The notes under the pieces: model-generated | Seen by the model: only the letters and a program-made list of their open reading frames with translations | Databases searched by the model: none | What the model was told of the DNA's origin: nothing | In this document: positions 39,531-49,064 of the stretch, one piece after another | Numbering within the stretch: position 1 is the first letter of the stretch | Layout: every line of letters begins with the position of its first letter | Translations under genes and position numbers: made by a program | From: JANXQG01 sp963824275 | GTDB taxonomy: Bacteria; Planctomycetota; Planctomycetia; Pirellulales; Thermoguttaceae | DNA: 64,000 bases | Direction: 5' to 3' | NCBI GenBank assembly: GCA_963824275.1 | Contig: CAWGOT010000003.1 | Span: 1,240,001-1,304,000 of the forward strand

Positions 39531-40657
39531 ATGGAACGCGAACTGATCGACAGGGCCGAAAACATCCGCAAGCGGATCCTCCAGCTCAGGGACTCTCTTT
39601 GACTTCGATGGGAAGAAAACGCAGATCGCCGCCATCGAAGACCAGATGGGCCAGAGCGATTTCTGGAACTACCGCGAGAAGGCCCAGGAGGTCGTCGGCC
39701 GGCTCAAGGGACTGAAATCGATCGTCAAGCCGGTGGAAGAGGCCAACCGGGCTTCGGACGACCTGGCGGCCATGATCGAAATGGCTGACGAGGACGCCGG
39801 CATGGCCGCCGAAGTGCCAGTGGAAATCGAGCGACTGGAAAAGGCCCTTGACGACCTGGAGACCAAGTCACTCCTGAGCAGTCCCCTGGACCCCAGTTCG
39901 GCCCTCGTCTACTATCAACGCCCGCGACGGCGGGACCGATGCCCACGATTGGGCCGAGATGCTGTTGCGGATGTATCTGGCCTGGGCCCGGGACCACGAG
40001 TACGACATCGAGATCCTCGATCGCCAGGACAACGAGGAAGCAGGCATCAACAGCGCCACCGTGGCCGTTCGAGGGCCGATGGCCTACGGCTATTTGAAAG
40101 GCGAGGCCGGCATCCACCGCCTCGTGCGGATCAGCCCTTTCAACTCGGAGGGCAAGCGGCAGACGAGCTTTGCGGCGGTCGATGTTTCGCCGGAAATCTC
40201 CGACGAGGTCAAGATCGAGATTCGCGACGAGGACCTGGAAGAGAAGGCGATTCGCTCCAGCGGGCCGGGCGGGCAGCACGTCAACAAGACCTCCAGCGCC
40301 ATCCAGTTGCGGCACCTCCCCACGGGCATCATGATCTTCTGCCAGGCCGAACGGAGCCAGCACAAGAATCGGGCGATGGCTTTGAAGATGCTTCGCGCCC
40401 GGCTGGCGCGGATCGAAGAGGAAAAACGCGAGGCGGAGCAGGCGGCCAAGTACACCTCAATGCCCAAGGTCGGCTTCGGTTCGCAGATCCGCAGCTACTT
40501 CCTCCATCCCGATCAGCGGGTGAAGGACTCGCGCACGGGCTACTACATGGGGAACTTCAACGCCGTGCTCGACGGAAACATCCAAGGTTTCCTTGATGCC
40601 TACTTGCGGTACCGCGCCAAGGGCGAGACGCAAGGCAACGTGAAGGATGACGAATGA
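39531..40657 (+). CDS. prfB: Peptide chain release factor 2, with programmed +1 frameshift and one additional indel
   Basis: Recognises UAA and UGA stop codons. The start at 39531 follows AGGA. The first 23 codons (MERELIDRAENIRKRILQLRDSL) end at an in-frame TGA; +1 reading gives DFDGKKTQIAAIEDQMGQSDFWN, the normal RF2 sequence. A second break near 39900 restores TINARDGGTDAHDWAEMLLRMYLAWARDH; this one is not part of the known control and is probably an error. The SPF specificity motif lies in VRISPFNSEGKRQTSFA and the catalytic GGQ in SSGPGGQHVNKTSSA. The end TGA overlaps the next ATG. Confidence 0.96.
39588..39603 (+). promoter_or_regulatory. prfB: Programmed +1 frameshift site of prfB
   Basis: CTT (39597-39599) is followed by TGA (39600-39602) and C, the classical slip sequence. 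AGGG at 39588-39591 lies five bases upstream and can pair with the anti-Shine-Dalgarno of 16S rRNA. Low RF2 slows termination at the TGA and promotes slipping, which restores RF2. Confidence 0.92.
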
Positions 40658-41037
40658 GATCGCCGTTTGTCGTGATCGGCGCGCTGTTGGCGGCCCTGGC
40701 CGTAGGGCTGGGGGCCTTCGGCGCGCACGGCCTGAAGACGCTCGTGGAGCAGCAGAAGTTTCCCGCCGAATACCTGGAAATCTTCGAGACTGCTGTGCGA
40801 TATCAAATGTTCCACGCCCTGGGACTGATCCTCATCGGCCTGCTTGCCGCCGCGCGGCCCAGCATCCTATTCGACGCGGCGGGCTGGACGATGTTCGCGG
40901 GCATCCTCCTCTTCTCCGGCTTCCTGTACGCCTATGTGGCAACCGGCATGAGGCCCTTCGCCATGGTCGTGCCGATCGGCGGCGTGGCGTTCATCGTCGC
41001 CTGGGTGGCTGTGGCGGCTGCGGCGATGCGAAGGTAG
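40654..41037 (+). CDS. DUF423 membrane protein (YgdD family)
   Basis: 127 residues with four hydrophobic segments: RSPFVVIGALLAALAVGLGAFGAHGLK, VRYQMFHALGLILIGLLAA, WTMFAGILLFSGFLYAYVATG and MVVPIGGVAFIVAWVAVAAAA. The GAFGAHGLK and YQMFHALGL motifs are diagnostic. Its ATG overlaps the prfB stop, so it is translationally coupled. Function of the family is unknown. Confidence 0.92.
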   Translation: MRSPFVVIGALLAALAVGLGAFGAHGLKTLVEQQKFPAEYLEIFETAVRYQMFHALGLILIGLLAAARPSILFDAAGWTMFAGILLFSGFLYAYVATGMRPFAMVVPIGGVAFIVAWVAVAAAAMRR

Positions 41038-41087
41038 AATGGGTGGGCAAGGGAAATGCCTTTGACGTTTAACAACGGTCAGGAACG

Positions 41088-41516
41088 ATGATCCCGGGCT
41101 TTCGTGACGACGGCTACCTGCCGGAAGGACTTCACTTGGCGACCGAAGCGGAGGTCACATTTCGCTTCGGTTCCGGCACGCCGCGCCGTCGTCGGTTGAT
41201 CCTGAGGCTTCGGCGATGGCTTGAATTGTCGCGGCTGACGCATGCAGACCGTTTCTTGCTTGACGGGAGCTTCGTTACGGCCAAGCAAGAGCCGGGCGAC
41301 ATCGATGCGGTCGTACTTCTCGCAGGCGACTTTGAGCAGCAGGTCGCCGACGGATCGGACGCCGCGTTGGAACTCGAAGAAATGCTCTTGACGCGTCGGC
41401 CTGAAGAGATTTTCGCGGCAGAAGACGTCCGAGACTGGAACGATTGGGTAGAATTCTTCAGCAGGACCCGTGAAGCGGACGGGAGACATAAAGGGCTCTT
41501 GGAGATTCAGTTATGA
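41088..41516 (+). CDS. Nucleotidyltransferase-like protein (DUF6932-type)
   Basis: 142 residues with MIPGFRDDGYLPEGLHLATEAEVTFRFG, LELSRLTHADRFLLDGSFVTAKQEPGDIDAVVLLAGD and a tail of acidic helices. The GS-x8-GDIDAVV pattern matches the minimal nucleotidyltransferase motif (GS and DxD), seen in MNT antitoxins and AbiEii-like toxins. It overlaps the next gene by ATGA. Substrate unknown. Confidence 0.7.
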   Translation: MIPGFRDDGYLPEGLHLATEAEVTFRFGSGTPRRRRLILRLRRWLELSRLTHADRFLLDGSFVTAKQEPGDIDAVVLLAGDFEQQVADGSDAALELEEMLLTRRPEEIFAAEDVRDWNDWVEFFSRTREADGRHKGLLEIQL

Positions 41517-41716
41517 TCACAAACGTGGTTGAGTATGAAAAGGCCGAGGAGGAACTTCGGGATCTGGAAAGGCGACTGGAGATTCTTCAGAAGTCAAGTC
41601 CGATTGGTTCCAAGGGATTCACGAAGGCCGGGATTCACAAGATGATTGCCCGCATTCATGAGGAACTGGCGGTATTCGAAGGAAGTGAAGAGGCACGCCG
41701 GCCTCAGTCTCGCTGA
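41513..41716 (+). CDS. Small helical partner protein
   Basis: 67 residues, MITNVVEYEKAEEELRDLERRLEILQKSSPIGSKGFTKAGIHKMIARIHEELAVFEGSEEA. Predicted almost wholly helical, with a coiled-coil N-terminal half. The ATG overlaps the stop of the nucleotidyltransferase-like gene, suggesting the two act together, as in toxin-antitoxin pairs. The assignment of toxin and antitoxin is open. Confidence 0.65.
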   Translation: MITNVVEYEKAEEELRDLERRLEILQKSSPIGSKGFTKAGIHKMIARIHEELAVFEGSEEARRPQSR

Positions 41717-41738
41717 TTTTCTGGTCGTCGTGGTGTGA

Positions 41739-43025
41739 TTATCCCGGAATGCTCTCCCCCCGGATCAGATCCTCGAACGTCTGCCGCTGGCGGACGAGGT
41801 GGGCGCGGCCTTCGTGAATAAGCACTTCGGCGGCAAGCGGCCGCGAGTTGTAGTTCGAACCCATCACGAACCCGTAAGCCCCGGCACACTCGATTACCAG
41901 AAGCTGCCCGACTTCGGCCTCGGGCAGCGTGCGGGGACAGACGAAGCCCCCTTCCGCCTGCGTGAAGATGTCGCCCGATTCGCACAGCGGACCGCCCACA
42001 ATCACCTCGCGATCCGGTCTTGACCCGGCGTTGCGCGGCACGATCGACATGGGATGATAGGAACCGTAGAGGATCGGCCGGGCCAGGTTATTGAAGCCGG
42101 CGTCCAAGAGGTAGAACCAGTGCATGCCCTGCCGCTTGACCGCACGGATCTCGGCCACCAGAAAGCCGCTCTCGGCCACCAAGTAACGGCCCGGCTCGAT
42201 TTCCAAGCCGACGGCGTGGCCGAAGCGATCTTCCAAGCGCTTGCGGGCGGCGTCCCAGAGGGCGAAATAGGCCGCCAGATCGACGTGCGTGTCGCCCTCG
42301 CGATAAATCGTCGGCAGGCCGCCGCCGGCACTGATCGATGCGACCGTGGGACCGATCGCGGTGGCCGCCTTCTCCATCGCCGCGCAGACCTGCGAGAGAT
42401 GTGCGAGGTCGGTGCCCGAGCCGATATGCATGTGGACGCCGCTAATCACGATCTGATGCCGGGCGGCTGTTTCCAGGCAGAGGCCGATCTGCTCGTGCCA
42501 GATGCCGTGCTTCGACTGGTCGCCGCCCGTATTCGTCTTGCGGCTATGGCCGTGGCCGAAACCGGGGTTGATCCGTAGCGTGATCCGCCGGGGCGCCCGG
42601 TACGCCGGGTCAGGGGCGCGGCGGCCAAGGTGCTCGATCATGTCGGGCGAGCCGCAGTTCACGTGAATGTCGTGCCCCACGCAGAGATCGAGGGCCTCGG
42701 CATCGAAGATGTCGGCCGTGTAGACGATCGGCGGCGGCGTGCCCGCCAGCTCGTAGCCCGCGGCCAGCGCACGGCGGACCTCGCCCGCACTCACCGCGTC
42801 AACCAACGCGCCGTGGCGGCGCAAGAGATCCAATACGGCCAGGTTCGAGCAGGCCTTCTGGGCATAGCGCACGTGATCGAACGCCGCCAGATCGGCAAGC
42901 CGCTGGAGGATCACGGAGGCATCATAAACATAGGTCGGCGTGCCGAACTGCCGTGCCAGGTCAGCGACCGGGATGCCGGCGATGTGGGTTCGCGTGGTGG
43001 AAAACGCAGCAGACATGCTCGGCAA
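41739..43025 (-). CDS. lysA: Diaminopimelate decarboxylase
   Basis: Last step of lysine synthesis, making lysine from meso-diaminopimelate; also limits cell-wall precursor. The PLP lysine is in HVRYAQKACSNLAVLDLLRRHGALVDAVSAGE. Others: KHGIWHEQIGLCLETAA, SGVHMHIGSGTDLAHLSQV, SISAGGGLPTIYR, LEIEPGRYLVAESGFLVAEI and the substrate-contacting GPLCESGDIFTQ. Intact at 428 residues. The start MPSMSAAFSTT at 43025 could also be the Met at 43016. It begins two bases after the stop of the exported protein gene upstream, so both may be one transcript. Confidence 0.93.
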   Translation of the reverse strand: MPSMSAAFSTTRTHIAGIPVADLARQFGTPTYVYDASVILQRLADLAAFDHVRYAQKACSNLAVLDLLRRHGALVDAVSAGEVRRALAAGYELAGTPPPIVYTADIFDAEALDLCVGHDIHVNCGSPDMIEHLGRRAPDPAYRAPRRITLRINPGFGHGHSRKTNTGGDQSKHGIWHEQIGLCLETAARHQIVISGVHMHIGSGTDLAHLSQVCAAMEKAATAIGPTVASISAGGGLPTIYREGDTHVDLAAYFALWDAARKRLEDRFGHAVGLEIEPGRYLVAESGFLVAEIRAVKRQGMHWFYLLDAGFNNLARPILYGSYHPMSIVPRNAGSRPDREVIVGGPLCESGDIFTQAEGGFVCPRTLPEAEVGQLLVIECAGAYGFVMGSNYNSRPLAAEVLIHEGRAHLVRQRQTFEDLIRGESIPG

Positions 43026-43026
43026 G

Positions 43027-44724
43027 CTAATTCTGGTCCGAGCCCTCTCCGGGCAGCGAATCGAGGATCGCCTTGGTCACGCCCGAATCGACGCTCAGCC
43101 GCATGCTGGCGCCGCGGGGGATGGGCTTCACGGTGATCGTGATATGGTCCTTGCCGCCCGACTTGGCCAAAAGCTCAGCGGCCTTGGCAAAGCTTTTCTT
43201 GGCGTCGGCCTGGGACGGGTCGTCGGCCGCAAGCGCCTTGGCGAAGAACTTGGCGATGGGCGTGGCCGAGATCACCAGATCCATGGGATCGATCGCCTTG
43301 CCGGGCGCGGCCTTCGAGGCGTCGATCGCCTTCTTGATCGTGTCGATGGGGTCTTTGCCCGCGCCGAAGTAAACGCTTGAAGGGCTGATGCCGATTACGA
43401 TCTGCACCGACGAGCCGAAGATTTTGGTCGCGTCGCCTTCGGCAGGAACCGGAATCGTGGCGACGTGGAAGTTGACGCCTTCATACTTCTCGGCGTCGAA
43501 CTTGATGAGATCGGCAATTTGGGGCGAGTCCTTGGCGAGTTCCTTGACGAGTTTCTTGATCGTGGCCTCCAACTTGGCCCCTTCGGCGATGCGGGCGCCG
43601 ACAACGGCCACCGGCTTGTCGTCGAGCAGGATCGCCATGCCCGCGTCGCTCTTCTTCAATTCGATCGTCTTCTCGGCAACCTCCAGGAGATCCGCCACCA
43701 ACTGCTTGGCAAGCTCGCGCTTGTCGCCCAGCGCCTCGTTGGAGTCCAAGAGCTTGCTGACCGTGGTCTTGTAGTTGGCGAGCATGGCCTTGGCGCTGGC
43801 CACGTCGTCGTCGCCGGAGACTCCGGCCGAGAGCATGGTCATCGCGGCGCCGGGCAGGGCGAAGCCGGCGAAATCGGTCTTGGCGTCTTTCAGGGCGGCC
43901 GCCTTCTTCGCGAATTCGCTGCCCTCGATGCCGCACGATTCAAAGTCCAGGAACAGCGCCTTGCTCGACGGGTTGAGCCCCACGCCGATCACCAGCGTAT
44001 CGAGCCTCCTTGCTGAGGACCCGCAGTTTCTCGAAGGCCTGCTTGACGTTGGCGGCCATCACCGCCTGCTCTTCCTCGGAACCGGACTGTTGCGCGGCGA
44101 GGCCGATCTGCACGAGGGCGTAGAGGCTGTTGAGCGCATTTTCCCGGCTGGCCTCCGGAACATTCTGCACGGAACCGCGGACGGAAAGGAGATACTTCTT
44201 CGTCAGTTCGGTAAGTTCCACCGTGGGGTCGGCTGGGGCGCTCTCCAGCGTCTCGGCGGCGTTGGAGAACACGGCCCAACTGCCCTTCTGCTTGACATAG
44301 ACCGTCGTGTCGCCCATCGGGAACTCATAGACCCCGTTGGCATTCGGGGCCGGGGCCGTGCCGCCGGCCGCGGGAATCAACGCGATCAGGCTTTTCAAGT
44401 CGCTGACGGGCAGATAACCGTTCACGATGGGCTGGTCGTTCTCGCCCAGGGAAACCAAGATGCCCCAGGGCGCGACTTGTCCAAACCGGCCAAACCCTTG
44501 TCTTGCGTCTGCGCTTTGATGGCCGCTTCGGCCTCGGCCGCCAGTTTCGTATGACCGCTCAACTCGTCGAGGGCCTTGATGGTGCTCAGGAGTTGGTCAT
44601 AGCCGGCGAAAGCTATGGTCAAGGCAGGCTTGGGGGCCGCGGCTGCGGCCCGGTTGGCGGAAACGAGTGTCCCCACGGCCAATATCAACGCCATGGCCAT
44701 CATGTTTCGTAGCGGCTTGTTCAC
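43027..44724 (-). CDS. Exported protein of unknown function, GTG start, two frameshifts
   Basis: The GTG at 44722-44724 is preceded by AAGGAGATGATATC and starts VNKPLRNMMAMALILAVGTLVSANRAAAAAP, a signal peptide. The rest continues PALTIAFAGYDQLLSTIKALDELSGHTKLA, then after an indel near 44462 SLGENDQPIVNGYLPVSDLKSLIALIPAAGG, and after another near 43995 GLNPSSKALFLDFESCGIEGSEF through FGSSVQIVIGISPSSVYFGAGKDPIDTIKKAID. Alternating substrate-like repeats and many Lys and Asp suggest a periplasmic protein of about 560 residues. Family not recognised; similar exported proteins are widespread in planctomycetes. Confidence 0.65.
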
Positions 44725-45042
44725 GATATCATCTCCTTCATGCAATTCCGAGAATGGTCCGGTCACGACACCGCGCCGCGACGAATCATAAGCTGTAAAG
44801 TCTACACTTTGACGCAACGCGGGGCTAGCCCTCAGAGGCTAGCTATCCGTGCGCCGTTCCTATCTTACACGGCAAGTGGTCAACCAGTGACAGAAACCTG
44901 CATTTATCCCATTCTTCCCAAACTACCAAGTTGGTTGGGTTTTGCTTTCGGCCGTAGAACTGTTATGGAACCGGGGACGACATTTGTGTTAAAATAGGGT
45001 CTTTGCCACAGGGCCCATTTCTTGAACTTCGAGGTTCTGACT
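44725..45042. other. Divergent intergenic region
   Basis: About 320 bases between oppositely directed exported-protein genes. It has a small inverted repeat (GGGGCTAGCCCT with AGGCTAGCTA) near 44820. No gene is supported. Confidence 0.4.
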
Positions 45043-45953
45043 ATGAACGCATTGGTTTTCAAGTTTTGACCGTTTTGGCGGCTGCCGCTAGTCCTGCCAG
45101 TCCTGCCGCACCTGAAAACTCGCTGCTGAAGGAGTTGGTGGAAAAAGGGGTGCAGATGCCTGATGGTCAGGTCCGACCATTGCCGGCTTCGACGATGGCC
45201 GAAGGTCTGAACGAGCGCAGCAAACGGCGGTGCTGACGAAAACGGCTAGCACAGGCAAGGCGACCTTGCAGCAGTTTCTGGACACGCCTTCAAGTGCGCC
45301 CGTTACCTTGAAGGTGGGGAAGATTCCGAGCAAGACGGGTGCGGATGTGATTCGCACCATCGATGCCGGATTTGTAGTACATGGCGACTGGAACGTGCTC
45401 ACGAGCGACGAATTCTCCAAGACCATCTTGAAGGCTGGCCAAGCGAACAATCAGAATAACGGCGGAATGGTTTCCAAGGCGGGCTACTTGAAAGCCGACG
45501 AGCTCGATGGTTCGCGGATTGAAAGCGAGATCGATGCCCAGCTTGAAGGAGTACTTTCTTTACACGACCTTTAATCTTTTCGATCGGGTTGAAGTCAGCG
45601 CCACTCGCTTTTGCATGGCGACCAAGACGCCCGCCGGAGTCATCGTTGCCGCGAAGGTTGACCCGCGACGTGCTAAGGACAACGAATACCCGAACCAGTG
45701 GCGCTCGATGACTAGGAACGCTGCCGGTGTGGTTCAACTGGGTCCGCCGCAACCCTATTCCGGGGCAGCTTTTTATGCCAAGGTGACCCGCTTGATCAAG
45801 CCGCAAGACACGATCTTCGTCGAGTTTCACGAGGTCTTCTACGAACCGCAGGCATGGTTTGACGCCGACGTCAACCTCATGCCAGCCGAGTTACGGAAGA
45901 TCATTCCCTTCGAAGTAAAACAGTTCCGTGGTAAGCTAGCCGCCGCCAAGTAG
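45043..45953 (+). CDS. Exported hypothetical protein, three frameshifts
   Basis: Starts MNALVFKF at 45043; an indel near 45062 leads to LTVLAAAASPASPAAPENSLLKELVEKGVQMPDGQVRPLPASTMAEGLN. Further indels near 45222 and 45510 connect AQQTAVLTKTASTGKATLQQFLDTPSSAPVTLKVGKIPS and VRGLKARSMPSLKEYFLYTTFNLFDRVEVSATRFCMATKTPAGVIVAAKVDPRRAKDNEYPNQW, FEVKQFRGKLAAAK at the end. About 300 residues. The hydrophobic start suggests export. No family recognised. A terminator follows. Confidence 0.6.
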
Positions 45954-45985
45954 GTCCCTTCTGCCGGAAGGGACTATTCCGTTTT
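45954..45985 (+). terminator. Rho-independent-like terminator
   Basis: Stem GTCCCTTC/GAAGGGAC (45954-45961 with 45967-45974), loop of five bases, then TATTCCGTTTT, just after the stop at 45953. Confidence 0.7.
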
Positions 45986-46029
45986 GAGCCGCGTGGAAAC
46001 GCCACGTTGCTCCCTGGCGCAGCCCACCG

Positions 46030-46880
46030 TTACCCGTGATCGGGAATCGCGAACGGCGGCAGGATGCTCTTGGGACGCGGCGGCCGCACGAGCCCCAATC
46101 CCAAACCCGTCGGTCCCGAGTCGCCCTCGGCGCCGTTGCCGTCGGCCGCCTGCCTGGCGGCGAGCCTGGGACTGCGGGAGTCGCTTATCAAGCGGCCGTC
46201 CTCCATGCGGACAATGCGATCGGCCCGCACGCCCAAGTCCTCCGAGTGCGTGATCAGCACGATCGTCATGCCGCGCTCGCGATGCAACTGGGCGAAGAGG
46301 TCGAACACGGTGTCGGCCGACTTCGAATCGAGATTGCCGGTCGGCTCGTCGGCCAGCAGCAGGAGCGGGTCGTTGGCCAGCGCCCGCGCGATCGCCACGC
46401 GTTGCCGTTCGCCCACGGAAAGCTGCAGCGGCTGGTGGTTGATGCGGTGGCCCAATTTCACCAGTTCCAAGAGTTCCATTGCCTTCTTGGGCCGCTCGGC
46501 CCGGGGCCGATTGGTCTCGAACATCGGCACCTGCACGTTTTCCATCGCCGAAAGCACTGGCAGGAGATAGAACGACTGGAAGACGAAACCGATTTTCTGC
46601 GCCGCAGGCTATCGAGATTGCGGACTTCGGAGACGGGCTGGCCGTCGAGAAAAACCTCGCCGGAAGTGGGCCGGTCGAGCATGCCGAGCATGTTCAGCAG
46701 CGTCGACTTGCCGCTGCCGCTATGGCCCATGATCGAGAGGTACTCGCCGCGATAAATCTCCAGGCTGACGTTGACCAGGGCCGTGACTTGCCCGTCGGTA
46801 TAGTGCTTGGAGACGTGCTCGGCCCGCAGGATCGGCGATTCGGCCGAGGAGCGGTTGAAGTGGTGCCCGTTGTTACTCAT
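46030..46880 (-). CDS. ABC transporter ATP-binding protein (MacB/LolD type), one frameshift
   Basis: Energises the permease encoded directly upstream. The start MSNNGHHFNRSSAESPILRAEHVSKHYTDGQVTALVNVSLEI at 46880 overlaps the end of the permease gene by eight bases. Walker A is SIMGHSGSGKSTLLNMLGMLDRPTSGEVFLDG. A frame change lies near 46600 around the Q-loop; then ENVQVPMFETNRP, signature LSVGERQRVAIARALANDPLLLLADEPTGNLDSKSA and switch LITHSEDLG. The signature has LSVGE for the common LSGGE. The C-terminal 40 residues are an unusual Gly/Pro-rich tail. Confidence 0.92.
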
Positions 46881-48030
46881 GGCGCAAAGCCTCCGTCGGC
46901 AGCAAGCGTGAACCTCGATAGGCGGGAAAGGCGGCGCCGACCAGTCCCACGATAATCGCAATGGCAAAGCCCAACACCACGATCTGGACGCTAATCGCCG
47001 CCTGCACGACGCCGTTGACCGTGGGCAGGCGGCTGAGAAGTTTGATCAGCCCGAGTCCGCAAAGGGTGCCGACGACCCCGCCGCCGATGCTCAAGAGCAC
47101 CGACTCCATGAGGATCATCTGCATGACGCGCGAAGGACGCCAACCGATCGCCCTGAGGATCCCGATTTCGCGGGTCCGCTCGAAGACCGACATGAACATC
47201 GTGTTCAACACCCCGATGAAACCGATGAACAGCGCGATCGCTGAGGTCATCAAGGCAAATCCCATCGCGTACTTAACCTGGTTGTTCTGGCTCACGAACT
47301 CGTCGGGCTCTTTGGCCCGGATTTTTCCCGTGAGGCCACACATTTCCGCCACTTGGCCCTCGATTTGGGCACGGACCGCGGCGACGCCCTCCTCACTGGG
47401 ATTCTTGACCTTCACCGTGCAGCCGGTCATCATGCCGTTCTTGCCCAGTGCCTTTTGGGCATCGCCCAACTGCATGACGACCATGCCGTTTTCGATATCT
47501 TGCGAACTTTTGAAGACGCCGACAATATGAAACTTCTCGTCCGAGATCGTGATCGTCTTCCCAACCGTCATCAAGTCCTTCTTAACGCTGGCCAGCTTCT
47601 CACCCACGATCACATTCTTGCTCTCCAAAGCCTGGTCCGGCAGGTTCTCACCGTCGATGATCGTCACCTCGCGAAACATGTAGTTCCCCGGCGGCCAGCC
47701 TTGAATACCGATCATTTCGGAGCCACATTCTTCCACGGTTTGGAAATCGACCAGCCCGGCGCAGGTTGCCGCCACGCCGTCCAATTTTTCGATCTCTGCG
47801 GCCACCCTTACCGGGATCGTAGAGCCCAAAGGGCTAACGGAGTCCGAACGCGTGACAATCAGCGAAACTCCTCGATCTGTATAGAGTTTCCGCATCGACT
47901 TGCTCAATCCATCCGCCAAGCCGACCAAGGCCACAACGGCCATGACGGCCACCGCCATGCCGGTCATCGTGAGCGTCGAGCGAATCCGCCGCCGCAAAAC
48001 GTTTCGGAATACAAAGGTCGAAAATCGCAT
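46873..48030 (-). CDS. MacB/FtsX-type ABC permease
   Basis: 385 residues, start MRFSTFVFRNVLRRRIRSTLTMTGMAVAVMAVVALVGLADGL at 48030 after AGGA. One N-terminal membrane helix, a periplasmic domain of about 180 residues (SLIVTRSDSVSPLGSTIPVRVAAEIEKLDGVAATCAGLVDFQTVEECGSEMIGIQGWPPGNYMFRE), and three C-terminal helices (YAMGFALMTSAIALFIGFIGVLNTMFMSVFERTREIGILRAIG, LMESVLLSIGGGVVGTLCGLGLIKLL, ISVQIVVLGFAIAIIVGLVGAAFPAYR). The last motif REIGILRAIGW is typical. The periplasmic domain is the closest relative of the insert in the formylglycine-enzyme-like protein. Likely exports lipids, peptides or a lipoprotein. Confidence 0.93.
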   Translation of the reverse strand: MRFSTFVFRNVLRRRIRSTLTMTGMAVAVMAVVALVGLADGLSKSMRKLYTDRGVSLIVTRSDSVSPLGSTIPVRVAAEIEKLDGVAATCAGLVDFQTVEECGSEMIGIQGWPPGNYMFREVTIIDGENLPDQALESKNVIVGEKLASVKKDLMTVGKTITISDEKFHIVGVFKSSQDIENGMVVMQLGDAQKALGKNGMMTGCTVKVKNPSEEGVAAVRAQIEGQVAEMCGLTGKIRAKEPDEFVSQNNQVKYAMGFALMTSAIALFIGFIGVLNTMFMSVFERTREIGILRAIGWRPSRVMQMILMESVLLSIGGGVVGTLCGLGLIKLLSRLPTVNGVVQAAISVQIVVLGFAIAIIVGLVGAAFPAYRGSRLLPTEALRHE

Positions 48031-48338
48031 TGATCCTGCCTGTCGTCGAACTCGCGGAAGACCCAAGCATGCCCAAAACAGAGACTTCCACGATCTCTAA
48101 TAATATCGCGTTTTCAATAGTGGTCCAAGTGCGTAACCGTTGCAAAGCAAAAAAAACTCCCAGAAAAACCAAATAAAGTGGCGATTCAGGCAAGCTAGGG
48201 GGCTTGTCTGCCTTGAGTTCCCGGCCATGGAAGCCCGACGCGCAGCCAAGGAATCGGCTTCCCGCGCTTTTCGGCAATATGCCTCGCTTGCGCTTCGGGC
48301 TTTGATGTTGATTTGCGGTCAACAGCCTCCTGGCCCGA
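48031..48338. other. Intergenic region with a GCCCGACGCGCAAG-family repeat
   Basis: Separates the ABC permease from the small gene at 48339. Bases 48231-48303 hold an imperfect copy of the inverted repeat family (AAGCCCGACGCGCAGCC and CTCGCTTGCGCTTCGGGC). Promoter elements for the ABC operon must lie near 48040-48130; none is clear. Confidence 0.5.
48231..48303. repeat. Inverted repeat, GCCCGACGCGCAAGCGAGG family, diverged
   Basis: Arms AAGCCCGACGCGCAGCCAAG and GCCTCGCTTGCGCTTCGGGC; several mismatches compared with the copy at 22424. Confidence 0.75.
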
Positions 48339-48658
48339 TCAGGTCTTTTGCCCTGCGGCAGGAGCGCTGATGCCCTCCGGCACCTGGGGAGTGGCAATGT
48401 CCAGCTCCGTGGGGAGCTTGAATTCCGTGGGAAGCTGGTATTCTGCCGGCTGCTGCGTCGCGCTGGCCGAGGGCTTGCTCTTCGCGGCGTCAAACGTCGG
48501 GGCCACGTCGGCGTTCCGTACGGAAGCCGGCGGCGCCAAGCGGCCATCGGCGGTCGTCCCGCGATCCTGATGAGACCTTAGGGCAAAATAGCGCCAAGTC
48601 CGCCAAGCACAACAAGCACCAATAGCGTCGTCGCTGAAATAAAGATCACTTTTTTCAT
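48339..48658 (-). CDS. Small membrane-anchored or secreted protein, one frameshift
   Basis: Starts MKKVIFISATTLLVLVVLGGLGAILP at 48658, a signal or anchor helix, then an in-frame TAA. A one-base shift near 48580 continues into RSHQDRGTTADGRLAPPASVRNADVAPTFDAAKSKPSASATQQPAEYQLPTEFKLPTELDIATPQVPEGISAPAAGQKT, a Pro/Thr/Ala-rich segment with repeated LPTE motifs. Function unknown. Confidence 0.5.
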
Positions 48659-49060
48659 AGTTCTCGATCCGAATTGCCTGAGTCGATTTAACGAACCGCA
48701 TGGGGTGCTTGGGTAACATGTAACGAGGACCCGCCCGCATCTTCAATCATAAACCGGATGCTGGCTGGGCCAAGCCCGTCATCTGAAACCCTAATTGTAA
48801 TCATCGGATCGCTATCGGACCGTCCCTATCATCAATTTGCGAAAAATGCGTAGTTTCGGGTTCGCTCGCAGAATGCCGAGAATCGGAATTGTGGGATGAG
48901 TAAGGTGTGCTAGGGCGAATTGCCCGTGTAGGGTGGGTGGAGCACGGAAGTCCTTTCGCAATGGTGCGTTACGCGAACCGCCCTAAAACGGAACAGCACG
49001 TCTTCCAAGGTCTACGCCCATGCGTAACCCACCATTTCCCAGCGGTTCTCTTCACGCACC
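48659..49060. other. Intergenic region ending in a TAGGGTGGG palindrome
   Basis: No gene. The repeat described at 48928-49064 fills its right half; the left half (48659-48927) shows no clear structure. Confidence 0.5.
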
Positions 49061-49064
49061 CTAC
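48928..49064. repeat. TAGGGTGGG-type palindrome with a GCGTTACGC core
   Basis: Begins GTAGGGTGGGTGGAGCACGG and ends CACGCACCCTAC. Inner part has GGTGCGTTACGC and GCGTAACCCACC in inverted order. The stop codon of the oxidoreductase lies in its right end. Confidence 0.7.
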
